From Cypionkella sp. (GTDB taxonomy: Bacteria > Pseudomonadota > Alphaproteobacteria > Rhodobacterales > Rhodobacteraceae), in assembly GCA_023255415.1 (NCBI GenBank), contig JALRIN010000026.1:1-44548 (forward strand): 44,548 nucleotides of DNA, written 5' to 3'. The position numbers and the translations under genes are program-made. This document shows positions 23,304 through 32,210 of this stretch, one piece after another. Numbering within the stretch: the stretch's first letter is position 1; the number at the start of each line of letters is the position of its first letter. The notes beneath the pieces were generated by a model. The model was given only the letters and a program-made list of their open reading frames with translations. It was not told the origin of the DNA and ran no database searches.

Positions 23304-24647
23304 ATGTTTCGCACCCTTGGCCGCAGGGCCTTTGGGCTGATTGCCCTGCTACCCTTCGCTTTGCCCGCAATGGCAGATACGGTCAGTCATTTCACGCTGA
23401 AAAACGGCATGGAGGTGGTGGTGATCGAAGACCACCGCGCGCCGGTGGTCACGCAGATGGTCTGGTATAAGATCGGTCGCGCTGATGAGGCCGCTGGCCA
23501 TTCCGGCATCGCGCATTTCTTTGAACATTTGATGTTCAAGGGCACCAAAGAGGTTGGCCCAAACGAGTTTTCCGCCATTGTCGAAAAGCAGGGCGGCGAT
23601 GACAATGCCTTTACCACTCAAGATTATACCGCCTATTTCCAACGGGTTGCGGCGGATCGGCTTGATCTGATGATGAAGCTGGAAGCCGACCGGATGGTCA
23701 ATCTGAACATGTCCGAAGAAGATGTTGCCACCGAACGCCAAGTGATCTTGGAAGAGCGCGGCCAGCGCGTTGACAGTGATCCGGGGTCTTTGCTGCAAGA
23801 ACAGATGGGGGCGGCGCAGTTTCTGAACCACCCCTACGGCATTCCGGTGATCGGCTGGCGGCACGAGATTGCAGCCTTGACCCGCGACGATGCCATGGCG
23901 TTTTACAAAGCCTATTACGCACCCAACAACGCCATTCTGGTGGTCGCAGGCGATGTCGATCCGCAGGCTGTGCTGGCGATGGCTGAAACCCATTATGGCC
24001 CCCTGCCGCCGTCGGATAAGATCAAACCCCGCCTGCGGCCTGCCGAGCCGCCGCAGCTGGCAGAGCGGCGTCTGGTGCTGCGCGACGAACGCGTCGCCCA
24101 ACCCTATGTCGCGCGCAGCTATCTGGCGCCTCAGCGCAAATCCGGCGATCAGAAAGAGGCCGCAGCGCTTTCCGTGCTGGCCGAGCTGTTGGGCGGGGCC
24201 GGCACCACGTCGGTGCTGACCCGGGCGTTGCAGTTTGACAGCCAGACGGCTGTCTATGCCTCGGCATATTATTCGGATGTCTCGGTTGATCCCGACACCT
24301 TTTCCTTGATCGTTGTGCCCGCAAGCGGAGTCAGCCTTGGCGATGCCGAAGCGGCGATGGATGCTGTGATTGCAAAATTCCTGCAAGACGGCCCCAAGCC
24401 CGAGGATTTCGCGCGCATCAAAACCCAGATAAGCGCCTCTGAAATCTATGCCCGCGATTCCGCAGGTGGGCTGGCGCGCAGCTATGGCGCGGCGCTGGCT
24501 TCGGGTCTGACGGTGCAAGATGTGCAAGATTGGCCTAGCATTCTGCAATCGGTCACCCCCGAAGATGTGATGGCGGCGGCACGCAAGGTTCTAAACAAAA
24601 ACAACGCCGTAACGGGCTGGTTGGCAACGCCGGAGGCTGCAAAATGA
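23304..24647 (+). CDS. periplasmic M16 zinc peptidase, catalytic subunit
   Basis: A secreted insulinase-like metallopeptidase of 447 residues. Signal peptide cleaved after PAMA (about residue 24). The zinc motif HXXEH is intact as HFFEH (H71, E74, H75), with the downstream glutamate in the ERQVILEERGQR helix. The C-terminal M16 half is complete. It pairs with the following gene, which lacks the zinc motif; such pairs form a heterodimer like the mitochondrial processing peptidase or the Sphingomonas SPH2681/2682 type. ACGGAGG seven bases before the ATG decides the start over 23247. Confidence 0.93.
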   Translation: MFRTLGRRAFGLIALLPFALPAMADTVSHFTLKNGMEVVVIEDHRAPVVTQMVWYKIGRADEAAGHSGIAHFFEHLMFKGTKEVGPNEFSAIVEKQGGDDNAFTTQDYTAYFQRVAADRLDLMMKLEADRMVNLNMSEEDVATERQVILEERGQRVDSDPGSLLQEQMGAAQFLNHPYGIPVIGWRHEIAALTRDDAMAFYKAYYAPNNAILVVAGDVDPQAVLAMAETHYGPLPPSDKIKPRLRPAEPPQLAERRLVLRDERVAQPYVARSYLAPQRKSGDQKEAAALSVLAELLGGAGTTSVLTRALQFDSQTAVYASAYYSDVSVDPDTFSLIVVPASGVSLGDAEAAMDAVIAKFLQDGPKPEDFARIKTQISASEIYARDSAGGLARSYGAALASGLTVQDVQDWPSILQSVTPEDVMAAARKVLNKNNAVTGWLATPEAAK

Positions 24648-25948
24648 AGCTGCGCATCGCATTTTTCCTGCTGGCCCTTGCCTCGCCTTTACAAGCAGAG
24701 GTGGCTATTCAAGAAGTCACCTCGCCCAAGGGGATCAAGGCTTGGCTGGTGGAAGATCACGGTATTCCCTTCACCTCGCTTAGCCTTGATTTCAAGGGCG
24801 GCACCTCTTTGGATGCGGCGGGCAAGCGCGGTGCGGTCAATCTGATGGCCGCGCTGATCGAAGAAGGCTCTGGTGATTTGGATGCGCAGGGCTTTGCGGC
24901 TGCGCGCGACGCGCTGGCGGCGGATTTCAGCTTTTCCTCGGGCGAGGATTCGGTTTCAGTCTCGGCGCGGTTTCTAAGTGAAAACCGCGATCAGGCGATG
25001 GCTTTGCTGCATCAGGCGCTGGTCAACCCACTGTTTGACCAAACCTCGATCGAGCGGGTGCGCGAACAGGTGCTGTCGGGTCTGCGGTCAGATCTGAAAG
25101 ACCCCTCGGCGATTGCCGCCAATCTGGAACGCGCCCGCAGTTTTGGCGATCATCCTTACGGCAGCGATGGCTCGGGCACGGTTGACAGTGTCACCGCCCT
25201 GACCCGCGACGATATTCTGGCAGCACATCAGGGCGCGCTTGCGCTGGACCGCGTCACCGTGGGGGCAGCAGGGGACATCACGGCGGCAGAGCTGGGCCAG
25301 TTGGTCGATGCCTTGGTCGAAGGCCTGCCCGTCACAGGTGCGCCGCAGCCTGTCGATGTGGTGGCGCAGCAAAAGGGCGGCATCACGGTGCAAGATTTCC
25401 CCGGTCCGCAGTCGGTTGTGCTGTTCGGCCAGGGGGGCATCGGCTTCGATGACCCAGATTACTATGCGGCTTCGGTGTTGAACGAGATCATCGGCGGTGG
25501 CCGCTTTACCGCACGGCTGATGACCGAGGTGCGCGAAAAGCGCGGCCTGACCTATGGCATCGGCACTGCACTGGCCAATTATGATCACGCCGTGCTGTTA
25601 TCGGGCCAGTTCCAGGCCAGCAACGACAAGGTCGCCGAGGCGATCAGCGTTATCCGCGCGCAATGGGCCTTGATTGCCGCCGAGGGGGTCAGTCAGCAGG
25701 AATTGGACGACGCGAAAACCTATATGACCGGGGCCTATCCGCTGCGGTTTGATGGCAACCGCCGTATCGCCAATATTCTGGTCGGCATGCAGACGCTGGG
25801 CCTGTCGTCGGATTACCCCAAGACCCGCAACGCGCGGATCGAGGCGGTGACGCTGGCCGATGTCAAGCGCGTGGCAGCCAAGCTGTTGCAGCCACAAGAT
25901 CTGCATTTCACCGTGGTGGGCCAGCCCACTGGCGTGGTCAGCGAATAA
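24644..25948 (+). CDS. M16 peptidase-like partner subunit, zinc motif lost
   Basis: A 434-residue secreted protein (signal peptide ending at LQA, about residue 18) with the M16 fold but no HXXEH: the matching place reads KRGAVNLMAALIEEG. The C-terminal Arg/Tyr substrate-binding pair typical of such partners is present in EVREKRGLTYGIG, and a Gly-rich loop lies at IIGGGRF. It most likely holds substrate for the catalytic subunit encoded just upstream, which it overlaps by ATGA, so the two are made in equal amounts. Confidence 0.92.
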   Translation: MKLRIAFFLLALASPLQAEVAIQEVTSPKGIKAWLVEDHGIPFTSLSLDFKGGTSLDAAGKRGAVNLMAALIEEGSGDLDAQGFAAARDALAADFSFSSGEDSVSVSARFLSENRDQAMALLHQALVNPLFDQTSIERVREQVLSGLRSDLKDPSAIAANLERARSFGDHPYGSDGSGTVDSVTALTRDDILAAHQGALALDRVTVGAAGDITAAELGQLVDALVEGLPVTGAPQPVDVVAQQKGGITVQDFPGPQSVVLFGQGGIGFDDPDYYAASVLNEIIGGGRFTARLMTEVREKRGLTYGIGTALANYDHAVLLSGQFQASNDKVAEAISVIRAQWALIAAEGVSQQELDDAKTYMTGAYPLRFDGNRRIANILVGMQTLGLSSDYPKTRNARIEAVTLADVKRVAAKLLQPQDLHFTVVGQPTGVVSE

Positions 25949-25993
25949 CCTTATCTATGGCCCCGCGCCGGTGAAGCTGCTAGGATTGGGGGT

Positions 25994-27829
25994 ATGACAG
26001 TTCATGCCCCCAATATACGCCCCATTATTCGACCGCTGGACGAATCTGCGATCAACCGCATTGCGGCGGGTGAGGTGGTTGAACGGCCTGCCTCGGCGGT
26101 CAAGGAACTGGTCGAAAACGCGCTGGATGCGGGGGCGCGGCGCATCTCGGTGGACTATACCGCTGGCGGCAAGGTGCTAATCCGCGTCACGGACGATGGC
26201 TGCGGCATGACGCCCGAAGATCTGCCTTTGGCGGTGGCCCGGCATGCGACCTCGAAGATCGACGGCTCTGATCTGTTGAACATCCGCTCTTTCGGCTTTC
26301 GTGGCGAGGCTTTGGCCAGTCTGGGTGCGGTGGGGCGGCTGACGCTGACCTCGCGCGCCGAGGGGCACGAGGGCGCCAGCCTGACGGTTGCGGGTGGGCG
26401 GATGTCGCCATTGCGGCCCGCGGCGGCGGTGCGCGGCACAGTGATCGAGCTGCGCGATCTGTTTTATGCCACGCCGGCGCGGCTGAAATTCTTGCGCACA
26501 GACCGCGCCGAAGCCCAAGCGATTGCCGATGTGATCAAGCGGCTGGCGATGGCGGAACCGCAGGTTGGCTTTAGCTTGACCGAGGTCGCGGACGGCGAGG
26601 CCCCAAGGCTGATCTTTCGCGCCGATCCGTTGTCGGGCGATTTCTTCGAGGCGCTGCACGGGCGTTTGGCCAGCGTTTTGGGCCGCGATTTTATCGACAA
26701 CGCGTTGAAGATCGACATCGAACGCGATGGCCTGCGCCTGACCGGCTATGCGGCCTTGCCAACCTATTCGCGTGGGTCTTCGGTGCAGCAGTTTGTCTGC
26801 GTAAATGGTCGCCCGGTGCTGGACCGCACGCTTTTGGGGGCGCTGCGGGTGGCCTATTTCGATTTTCTGTCGCGCGACCGTCACCCTGCCGCCGTGCTGA
26901 ACCTGATTTGCGACCCCGAGCGGGTGGATGTGAACGTGCATCCGGCGAAATCCGAGGTGCGCTTTCGTGAACCCGAAGCCGCGCGCAGCCTGATCATCAC
27001 CGGACTGCGCACAGCGCTGTCGGGCGCAGGCCACCGCGCCAGCAGCACCGTCGCCGATGCCACCCTTGCCGCCATGCGCCCCGAAGCGCTGCGCGCCGAT
27101 CCGCCCGAAGCGCCGCGTGTCTATCAGATGGAGCGGCCAAGCCAAAGCAGCCTGCGCCAAAGCTATGCCTATCAGGCCCCCGAACGCCTGACAGGCTTTG
27201 CCGAGGCCCCCGCTGCGCGGGTCGAGCCAGAGCTGCCGCAAGCCCCCGACCTGCCCTTGGGCGCGGCGCGGGCGCAGGTGCATGAAAACTACATCATCGC
27301 CCAGACCGCCACCGGCATGGTGATTGTCGATCAACACGCCGCGCATGAACGGCTGGTTTACGAACGGCTTAAACGGCAAATGGCCGAAACCGGTATCAAG
27401 GCGCAGGCGCTGTTGATCCCTGAAATCGTTGATCTTTCTGCCAGCGATGCCAGCAGGCTTTTGGCCCTCGCCGATGATCTGGCCCGGCTTGGCCTGACCA
27501 TCGAGGCCTTTGGTGGCACCGCGATTGCGGTGCGCGAAACGCCGGCGATCTTGGGCAATGTTTCGGCCAAGCACCTGCTGGAAGATGTCTTGGACGAGCT
27601 GTCAGATCTTGGTCAAAGCCAATCGCTGCAGGCAAAGATGGAAGCGATCCTAAGCCGGATGGCCTGCCATGGCTCGATCCGCTCGGGGCGACAGATGCGC
27701 GCCGAAGAGATGAACGCGCTGCTGCGCGAGATGGAGGCGACGCCGCATTCGGGGCAATGCAACCACGGCCGCCCAACCTATGTTGAACTGAAACTTCATG
27801 ATATCGAAAGGCTGTTTGGTCGCAGATGA
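25994..27829 (+). CDS. mutL: DNA mismatch repair protein MutL
   Basis: Mismatch-repair ATPase and nicking endonuclease, 611 residues. The N-terminal GHKL ATPase has ELVENALDAGA, DDGCGM and GFRGEALASLG. The C-terminal half keeps the endonuclease motif DQHA-X2-E-X4-E (from residue 446) plus the companion ACHGSIR (557-563) and CNHGRP (589-594) motifs, so it should nick DNA itself, as expected in bacteria without MutH. AGGA lies before the ATG. rmuC follows with an ATGA overlap. Confidence 0.97.
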   Translation: MTVHAPNIRPIIRPLDESAINRIAAGEVVERPASAVKELVENALDAGARRISVDYTAGGKVLIRVTDDGCGMTPEDLPLAVARHATSKIDGSDLLNIRSFGFRGEALASLGAVGRLTLTSRAEGHEGASLTVAGGRMSPLRPAAAVRGTVIELRDLFYATPARLKFLRTDRAEAQAIADVIKRLAMAEPQVGFSLTEVADGEAPRLIFRADPLSGDFFEALHGRLASVLGRDFIDNALKIDIERDGLRLTGYAALPTYSRGSSVQQFVCVNGRPVLDRTLLGALRVAYFDFLSRDRHPAAVLNLICDPERVDVNVHPAKSEVRFREPEAARSLIITGLRTALSGAGHRASSTVADATLAAMRPEALRADPPEAPRVYQMERPSQSSLRQSYAYQAPERLTGFAEAPAARVEPELPQAPDLPLGAARAQVHENYIIAQTATGMVIVDQHAAHERLVYERLKRQMAETGIKAQALLIPEIVDLSASDASRLLALADDLARLGLTIEAFGGTAIAVRETPAILGNVSAKHLLEDVLDELSDLGQSQSLQAKMEAILSRMACHGSIRSGRQMRAEEMNALLREMEATPHSGQCNHGRPTYVELKLHDIERLFGRR

Positions 27830-28986
27830 TAACGCTTTTCGGACACAGCTATGCTTGGACCTCGCCCGAGGTGCTGACGATTGGGGCCGCTGTTTTGGCG
27901 GTTTTGGCGCTTTTGGTGCTGATCTTGCGGGCAGCTGGACGCTCGGCCACGATGGCAGCGCCTTTGATGCGTGAAATCAGCTGGCTTGGCCAGCGTGTGC
28001 AAGCGCTGGGCGAGGGGCAGGAACGGCTTGCGGGCGGTCTGCACCATGTCAGCGAAAATCAGGCGCATAGCCAAACTGCGATGATGCAACTGATGGAAAA
28101 GCGCTTGGCCGAGGTGCAGCGCGCCATGGGTGAAAGCCTGAACGGCACGGCCACGCGCACCGCCCACAGCCTTGGTGAATTGCAACAAAGGCTGATGACG
28201 ATTGATAAAGCGCAGGCCAATATCGAAAAGCTGTCGGGCAACGTTCTGAATTTGCAGGATATTTTGGCCAACAAACAGGCGCGTGGGGCTTTTGGCGAAA
28301 TTCAGTTGAACGATATCGTGCAAAAGGCGCTGCCCTCGGATGCCTATACCATGCAGGCGACGCTTTCGAACGGCAAGCGCGCAGATTGTCTGATCCATCT
28401 GCCCAATCCACCCGGCCCGATTGTGATTGACGCGAAATTCCCGCTTGAGGCCTATGAGGCGCTGCGCCGTGCCGACAATCCGCGCGCGGTGACAGAGGCG
28501 CAGGCGCAATTGCGCGCCGCGGTGCGGGTGCATATCAAGGCGATTTCCGAGAAATATATTCTGGACGGCGAAACTGCCGATGGGGCCTTGATGTTCCTGC
28601 CCTCCGAGGCTGTCTATGCCGAGTTGCACGCCAATTTCCCCGAGGTTGTGCGCGATGGCTTTACCGCGCGGGTCTGGATCGTGTCGCCCACCACCTGCAT
28701 GGCCACGCTGAACACCATGCGCGCGGTGCTGAAAGATGCGCGAATGCGCGAACAGGCGGGGGCGATTCGCACCACCTTGCGGCAGTTGCACCGCGACGTT
28801 GAATTGGTGGTCGAGCGGGTGGAAAAGCTCTCGACCCATTTCAACCAAGCCCGCGCCGATCTGGACGGCATCTCGACCGCCGCAGAGCGGGCTGGCAAGC
28901 GTGCGGCGCGGCTGGATAACTTTGATTTCGAAGAGCTGTCGCCGAATGATCCTACGCCCTTGCTTGGGCCGCAGGCTGCTGAATGA
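27826..28986 (+). CDS. rmuC: RmuC-family DNA recombination protein
   Basis: Thought to limit recombination at inverted repeats; a probable nuclease. 386 residues: one N-terminal membrane helix (about 15-38), a coiled-coil stretch (about 50-140) and the RmuC domain with GAFGEIQLNDIV and the PD-(D/E)XK-like IVIDAKFPLEAY. The C-terminal IRTTLRQLHRDVELVVERVEKLSTHF helix is usual. Overlaps mutL at the start and hutD at the end, both as ATGA, so mutL-rmuC-hutD form a tight operon. Confidence 0.93.
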   Translation: MITLFGHSYAWTSPEVLTIGAAVLAVLALLVLILRAAGRSATMAAPLMREISWLGQRVQALGEGQERLAGGLHHVSENQAHSQTAMMQLMEKRLAEVQRAMGESLNGTATRTAHSLGELQQRLMTIDKAQANIEKLSGNVLNLQDILANKQARGAFGEIQLNDIVQKALPSDAYTMQATLSNGKRADCLIHLPNPPGPIVIDAKFPLEAYEALRRADNPRAVTEAQAQLRAAVRVHIKAISEKYILDGETADGALMFLPSEAVYAELHANFPEVVRDGFTARVWIVSPTTCMATLNTMRAVLKDARMREQAGAIRTTLRQLHRDVELVVERVEKLSTHFNQARADLDGISTAAERAGKRAARLDNFDFEELSPNDPTPLLGPQAAE

Positions 28987-29525
28987 TCCGCCATCTGACC
29001 CCTGCCGATTATCGCCAGATGGCTTGGGCCAATGGCAAAGGCGTCACGGTCGAGATGCTGCGGATCGAGACGGATGCCGGGCTACAATACCGCATTTCAC
29101 GCGCCAGCGTGGTCGAGGCGGGCGAATTCTCGATCTTTCCGCAGATCGAACGCAATCTGACGGTGATCTCTGGCCCGGGATTCGATCTGCGGGGCGATGG
29201 AGTGGCGATGCAAGCGCTGCCGCTGCAACCGATTGCTTTTGCAGGCGATCTGCCACTTAGGGCAGTGGCTGTCACCGCCCCCAGCGATGATTTCAACGTG
29301 ATGTCTGCCCGCGCCCTGCCGCATCCCAAGGTGACTGTGCATGCAGCCCCAGAAACCCTGCCCAAGGGCGGGATTTTGGCGATTTTTGCGCTTGGGCAGG
29401 GCGTGGTGAACGATTTGCCGGTTGGCAAGTATGACCTGATCCTGACAGATCAGGCGGCGCGGATTGATGGCCGGTTTATTTTGGCTCGTCTGCAGCAGGC
29501 CCGCTGGGCCGATCTTGCGGCCTAA
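28983..29525 (+). CDS. hutD: HutD/Ves family cupin-like protein
   Basis: A 180-residue bicupin-fold protein. The N-terminal MAWANGKGVTVEML and RISRASVVEAGEFSIFPQIERNLTVISG segments are the HutD/Ves signature. HutD is associated with histidine use in pseudomonads, perhaps as a regulator binding N-formimino-glutamate, but there are no hut genes here, so that role is uncertain. Coupled to rmuC by an ATGA overlap; its stop interlocks with chrR (CTAA at 29522-29525). Confidence 0.8.
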   Translation: MIRHLTPADYRQMAWANGKGVTVEMLRIETDAGLQYRISRASVVEAGEFSIFPQIERNLTVISGPGFDLRGDGVAMQALPLQPIAFAGDLPLRAVAVTAPSDDFNVMSARALPHPKVTVHAAPETLPKGGILAIFALGQGVVNDLPVGKYDLILTDQAARIDGRFILARLQQARWADLAA

Positions 29526-30154
29526 ATCCGAAACAGCGGTTGCAGCATTCTTGGGATTAGCCCGTTAAAGCGCAAAGGCGCATCGGTTGCGGCAAGGCAA
29601 ATGCAGGCCGCCCCTGCCTCGGCCACGGGGGTGTGTTCCATCGCCTCGGAGGCGATTTCGACATCGCCAGCGGCAAAGCGGTCACTGTCGTCGCGAAACG
29701 CGCCTTGCAGCACCAGCGTCAGTTCAATGCCGCTGTGGCCATGATCGGGCACGGCCTGACCGGCGGGAATATACAACAGCCGCGCCGAAGCCCCCTTGGC
29801 TGTGGGCAAAATCGCCTGACGCACCCCCATGCCAAGGCTTTTCCATTTCACATCGGCCAGATCGCCGCCAACATAGTCCGCAAGCGGCGCAGGCAGCATG
29901 CCAGCCTTGCGCGGGGTCGGAGCGGCTTCGCGGGGTTCTAGCCGCGCCAGCGTCGCCTCGAGCGCGCCTGCAGACATTTCTGCCACCTCTGTTTGCAGAA
30001 CAGCGCCGCCGACAGCTTCAAAGCTTGCAAGCTGCGCGCGGCAGTCGTCGCACATCGAAACATGGGTTGCGACCACAAGGCCAAAGGCTTCGGGCAACGA
30101 CCCCGTCGCATAGGCCATCAGCAGTTGATCAGAAAGGTGGTGTCGAATGGTCAT
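29522..30154 (-). CDS. chrR: anti-sigma factor ChrR
   Basis: Zinc-dependent anti-sigma factor that holds RpoE inactive until singlet oxygen or organic peroxides appear. 210 residues. The N-terminal anti-sigma domain keeps the zinc ligands H6, H31, C35 and C38. The C-terminal cupin has H138, H140, E144 and H174, the spacing of the R. sphaeroides ChrR cupin zinc site shifted by three residues. The start has GAGG upstream within the rpoE end and lies seven bases after the rpoE stop, so both are on one transcript. Release of RpoE in light would depend on this protein. Confidence 0.95.
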   Translation of the reverse strand: MTIRHHLSDQLLMAYATGSLPEAFGLVVATHVSMCDDCRAQLASFEAVGGAVLQTEVAEMSAGALEATLARLEPREAAPTPRKAGMLPAPLADYVGGDLADVKWKSLGMGVRQAILPTAKGASARLLYIPAGQAVPDHGHSGIELTLVLQGAFRDDSDRFAAGDVEIASEAMEHTPVAEAGAACICLAATDAPLRFNGLIPRMLQPLFRI

Positions 30155-30161
30155 GGTGTCC

Positions 30162-30707
30162 TCAGGTCATTTTCTGGCGCAGGCGGTCCAGCGCCAGCCT
30201 TATCCGCGACTTGATCGTGCCCAAGGGCAGCCCCGTCTCGGCGGCGATTTCAGAATGGGACAGATCGCCGTAAAAAGCGCGCTGCACCAATAGTCTTTGC
30301 TTTTCAGGCAGGTCTGCAAGCGCCTCTGCCAGACGCTTGTTGTCTTGTGCGGCCTCGTAAACATCGGCCTGATCGGGTTCGTCTTCGTTGCCCCAAGGCA
30401 GATCTTCCGGTTCTGGCCTGCGATCACGCCGCGCGATGTCGATTCGGCGGTTGCGCGCGATGGTAAAGATCCATGTCGCCACCGAAGCCCGCGTCGGGTC
30501 AAATTGCCCAGCTTTGCGCCAGACCGTCGCCATCACATCCTGCGCGCAATCTTCTGCAGTGCCAGCATCGCTGCCAGCCTTCATCAAAAAGCCTTTGATC
30601 CTTGGGGCAAAATGCGCAAATAAAGCTGCAAAAGCCGCCTTGTCCTGATGGTCGCGCACAGCCGTCATATGCGCCGTCCAATCGGGGTCTTCTGGTTTCG
30701 CCGTCAC
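30162..30707 (-). CDS. rpoE: ECF sigma factor RpoE (singlet-oxygen response)
   Basis: Group 4 sigma factor that turns on the singlet-oxygen response when freed from ChrR. About 181 residues. Region 2 is marked by AEDCAQDVMATVWRKAGQFD and ATWIFTIARNRRID; region 4 by LPEKQRLLVQRAFYGDLSHSEIA and GLPLGTIKSRIRLALDRLR. The GTG at 30707 is chosen with AAGGGA upstream; the much longer open frame (to 31316) runs through the promoter and the divergent gene. Its promoter, 110-140 bases upstream, matches the sigma's own -35 consensus, so it is probably self-activating. Confidence 0.95.
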   Translation of the reverse strand: MTAKPEDPDWTAHMTAVRDHQDKAAFAALFAHFAPRIKGFLMKAGSDAGTAEDCAQDVMATVWRKAGQFDPTRASVATWIFTIARNRRIDIARRDRRPEPEDLPWGNEDEPDQADVYEAAQDNKRLAEALADLPEKQRLLVQRAFYGDLSHSEIAAETGLPLGTIKSRIRLALDRLRQKMT

Positions 30708-30816
30708 GCCGATTTGTCCCTTGCCGGCCAACAGGCTGCGCACGATGGCACGCGCTGCAGGCGGATATCCTGCATCATAGGGCCGATTGAGAGGGGCAAG
30801 GTCAAGTAACATAGAG

Positions 30817-30888
30817 AGGTTACGCAGCGCAAAGCGGGTTGGATCACTTTTGCAGTTGTGATCCAACACGAAGAGGACGCCGTATTCC
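30817..30888. promoter_or_regulatory. back-to-back RpoE-type promoters sharing a palindromic -35 block
   Basis: GTTGGATCAC (30838-30847) and GTGATCCAAC (30858-30867) are perfect reverse complements, ten bases apart. Each arm carries TGATCC, the -35 consensus I recall for R. sphaeroides RpoE. On the plus strand TGATCC (30859-30864) is followed after 18 bases by TATTCC (30883-30888); on the minus strand TGATCC (30846-30841) is followed after 18 bases by TAACCT (30822-30817). The -10s only partly match the TAAGA consensus. The plus promoter serves the flavoprotein operon, the minus promoter rpoE-chrR. Confidence 0.8.
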
Positions 30889-30914
30889 TTAACAGATCTA
30901 ACCCGAGGACGAAC

Positions 30915-32210
30915 ATGCCGTTTGACACACCATCCCCCGCCCCGCGTCGCATTGCTGTTATCGGCGGTGGTATCTCTGGCATGGCGGCGGCGCATCTGTT
31001 GGCCGAGACGCATAACGTCACCCTGTTTGAAGCCGCCCCGCGTTTGGGCGGCCATGCCCGCACCGTGCTGGCCGGCAAGCGCGGCGATCAGCCGGTCGAT
31101 ACCGGCTTTATCGTGTTCAACCGGGTGAACTATCCCAATCTGGTGGCGCTGTTTGAAAAGCTTGACGTGCCAGTTGTCGAAAGCGACATGAGCTTTGGCG
31201 CCTCGATCGGTGGTGGGCGGGTGGAATATGCGCTGAAAACGCTGGACAGCCTGTTTGCGCAGCGCCGCAATCTGCTGAACCCGTCGTTTCTGCGGATGTG
31301 CCGCGATATCGTGCATTTCAACAAGAACGCCTGGGCTTTGGCGCGCGACCCTGCGCTGACCATTGGCGGGTTGCTGGCGGCTTTGGGCACCGGGGATTAT
31401 TTTCGCGACTATTACCTGTTGCCGCTGTCGGGCGCGATTTGGTCAACCCCCAGCCAAGGCATTCTGGACTTTCCTGCGCAGGCCTTGGTGCAGTTTTTCC
31501 AAAATCACGCGCTGATGCAGCTGTCGGATCAGCATCAATGGTACACGGTCAAAGGCGGGTCGGTGCAATATGTCACACGGCTGCAGGCTGAATTGACCCG
31601 CCAAGGCGTCGATCTGCGCTTGGGCGCTGCAATTGCGGGCGTGCGGCGTGCGGCGGGGGCCGTGGCGGTGCGGGTGCAGGGCGGCGAATGGGAAAGCTTT
31701 GACGATGTGGTGATGGCCACCCATTCTGATGACACGCTGGCGCTGCTGTCAGATGCCACGCCTGCCGAAACCGCAGCCCTTTCTGCCGTGCGCTATCAGC
31801 CCAACCGTGCGGTTCTGCATGCCGACGAAAGCCTGATGCCCAGCCTGCGCAAATGCTGGAGCTCTTGGGTCTATGTCGAACCCGCAGGTCCGCGGCCCGA
31901 GCGGATTGATCTGACCTATTGGATGAACTCGCTGCAACCCATTCCGCACGACGATGCGATGTTTGTGACGCTGAATTCGAACCGCCCGATCCGGCAAGAG
32001 CTGATTTATGACGAGGTGACCTTCCGCCATCCGGTCTACGATCTGGCGGCGATCACCGCGCAGGGGCAGATCAGGGCGATGAATGGCGCGCATAACACCT
32101 GGTTTTGTGGCGCCTGGATGGCCAGTGGCTTTCACGAAGACGGCTTTGCTTCGGCGGTCGCAGCAGTTGCGGCGCTGCGCCAAGCTTATGCTGTGCAGCA
32201 ATCAGCATGA
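30915..32210 (+). CDS. FAD-dependent oxidoreductase of the RpoE regulon (RSP_1091/UfaD-like)
   Basis: A 431-residue flavin amine-oxidase-like protein: FAD loop VIGGGISGMAAAHLLAE near residue 15, then LGGHARTV and DTGFIVFN. From memory, its R. sphaeroides counterpart RSP_1091 is RpoE-dependent and tied to furan fatty acid formation (ufaD, fatty-acyl desaturation); I have not been able to check this. First gene of a five-gene operon directly after an RpoE-type promoter. GAGG seven bases before the ATG at 30915 decides the start; a GTG at 30858 lies inside the -35 element. Ends in an ATGA overlap. Confidence 0.85.
   Translation: MPFDTPSPAPRRIAVIGGGISGMAAAHLLAETHNVTLFEAAPRLGGHARTVLAGKRGDQPVDTGFIVFNRVNYPNLVALFEKLDVPVVESDMSFGASIGGGRVEYALKTLDSLFAQRRNLLNPSFLRMCRDIVHFNKNAWALARDPALTIGGLLAALGTGDYFRDYYLLPLSGAIWSTPSQGILDFPAQALVQFFQNHALMQLSDQHQWYTVKGGSVQYVTRLQAELTRQGVDLRLGAAIAGVRRAAGAVAVRVQGGEWESFDDVVMATHSDDTLALLSDATPAETAALSAVRYQPNRAVLHADESLMPSLRKCWSSWVYVEPAGPRPERIDLTYWMNSLQPIPHDDAMFVTLNSNRPIRQELIYDEVTFRHPVYDLAAITAQGQIRAMNGAHNTWFCGAWMASGFHEDGFASAVAAVAALRQAYAVQQSA

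Noticed and set aside
26177..27574. Long open frame antisense to mutL
   Set aside because: Same reason; mutL has all its motifs on the other strand.
30708..31316. Upstream extension of the rpoE frame
   Set aside because: It runs through the divergent promoter and the flavoprotein gene; the GTG at 30707 fits the family start.
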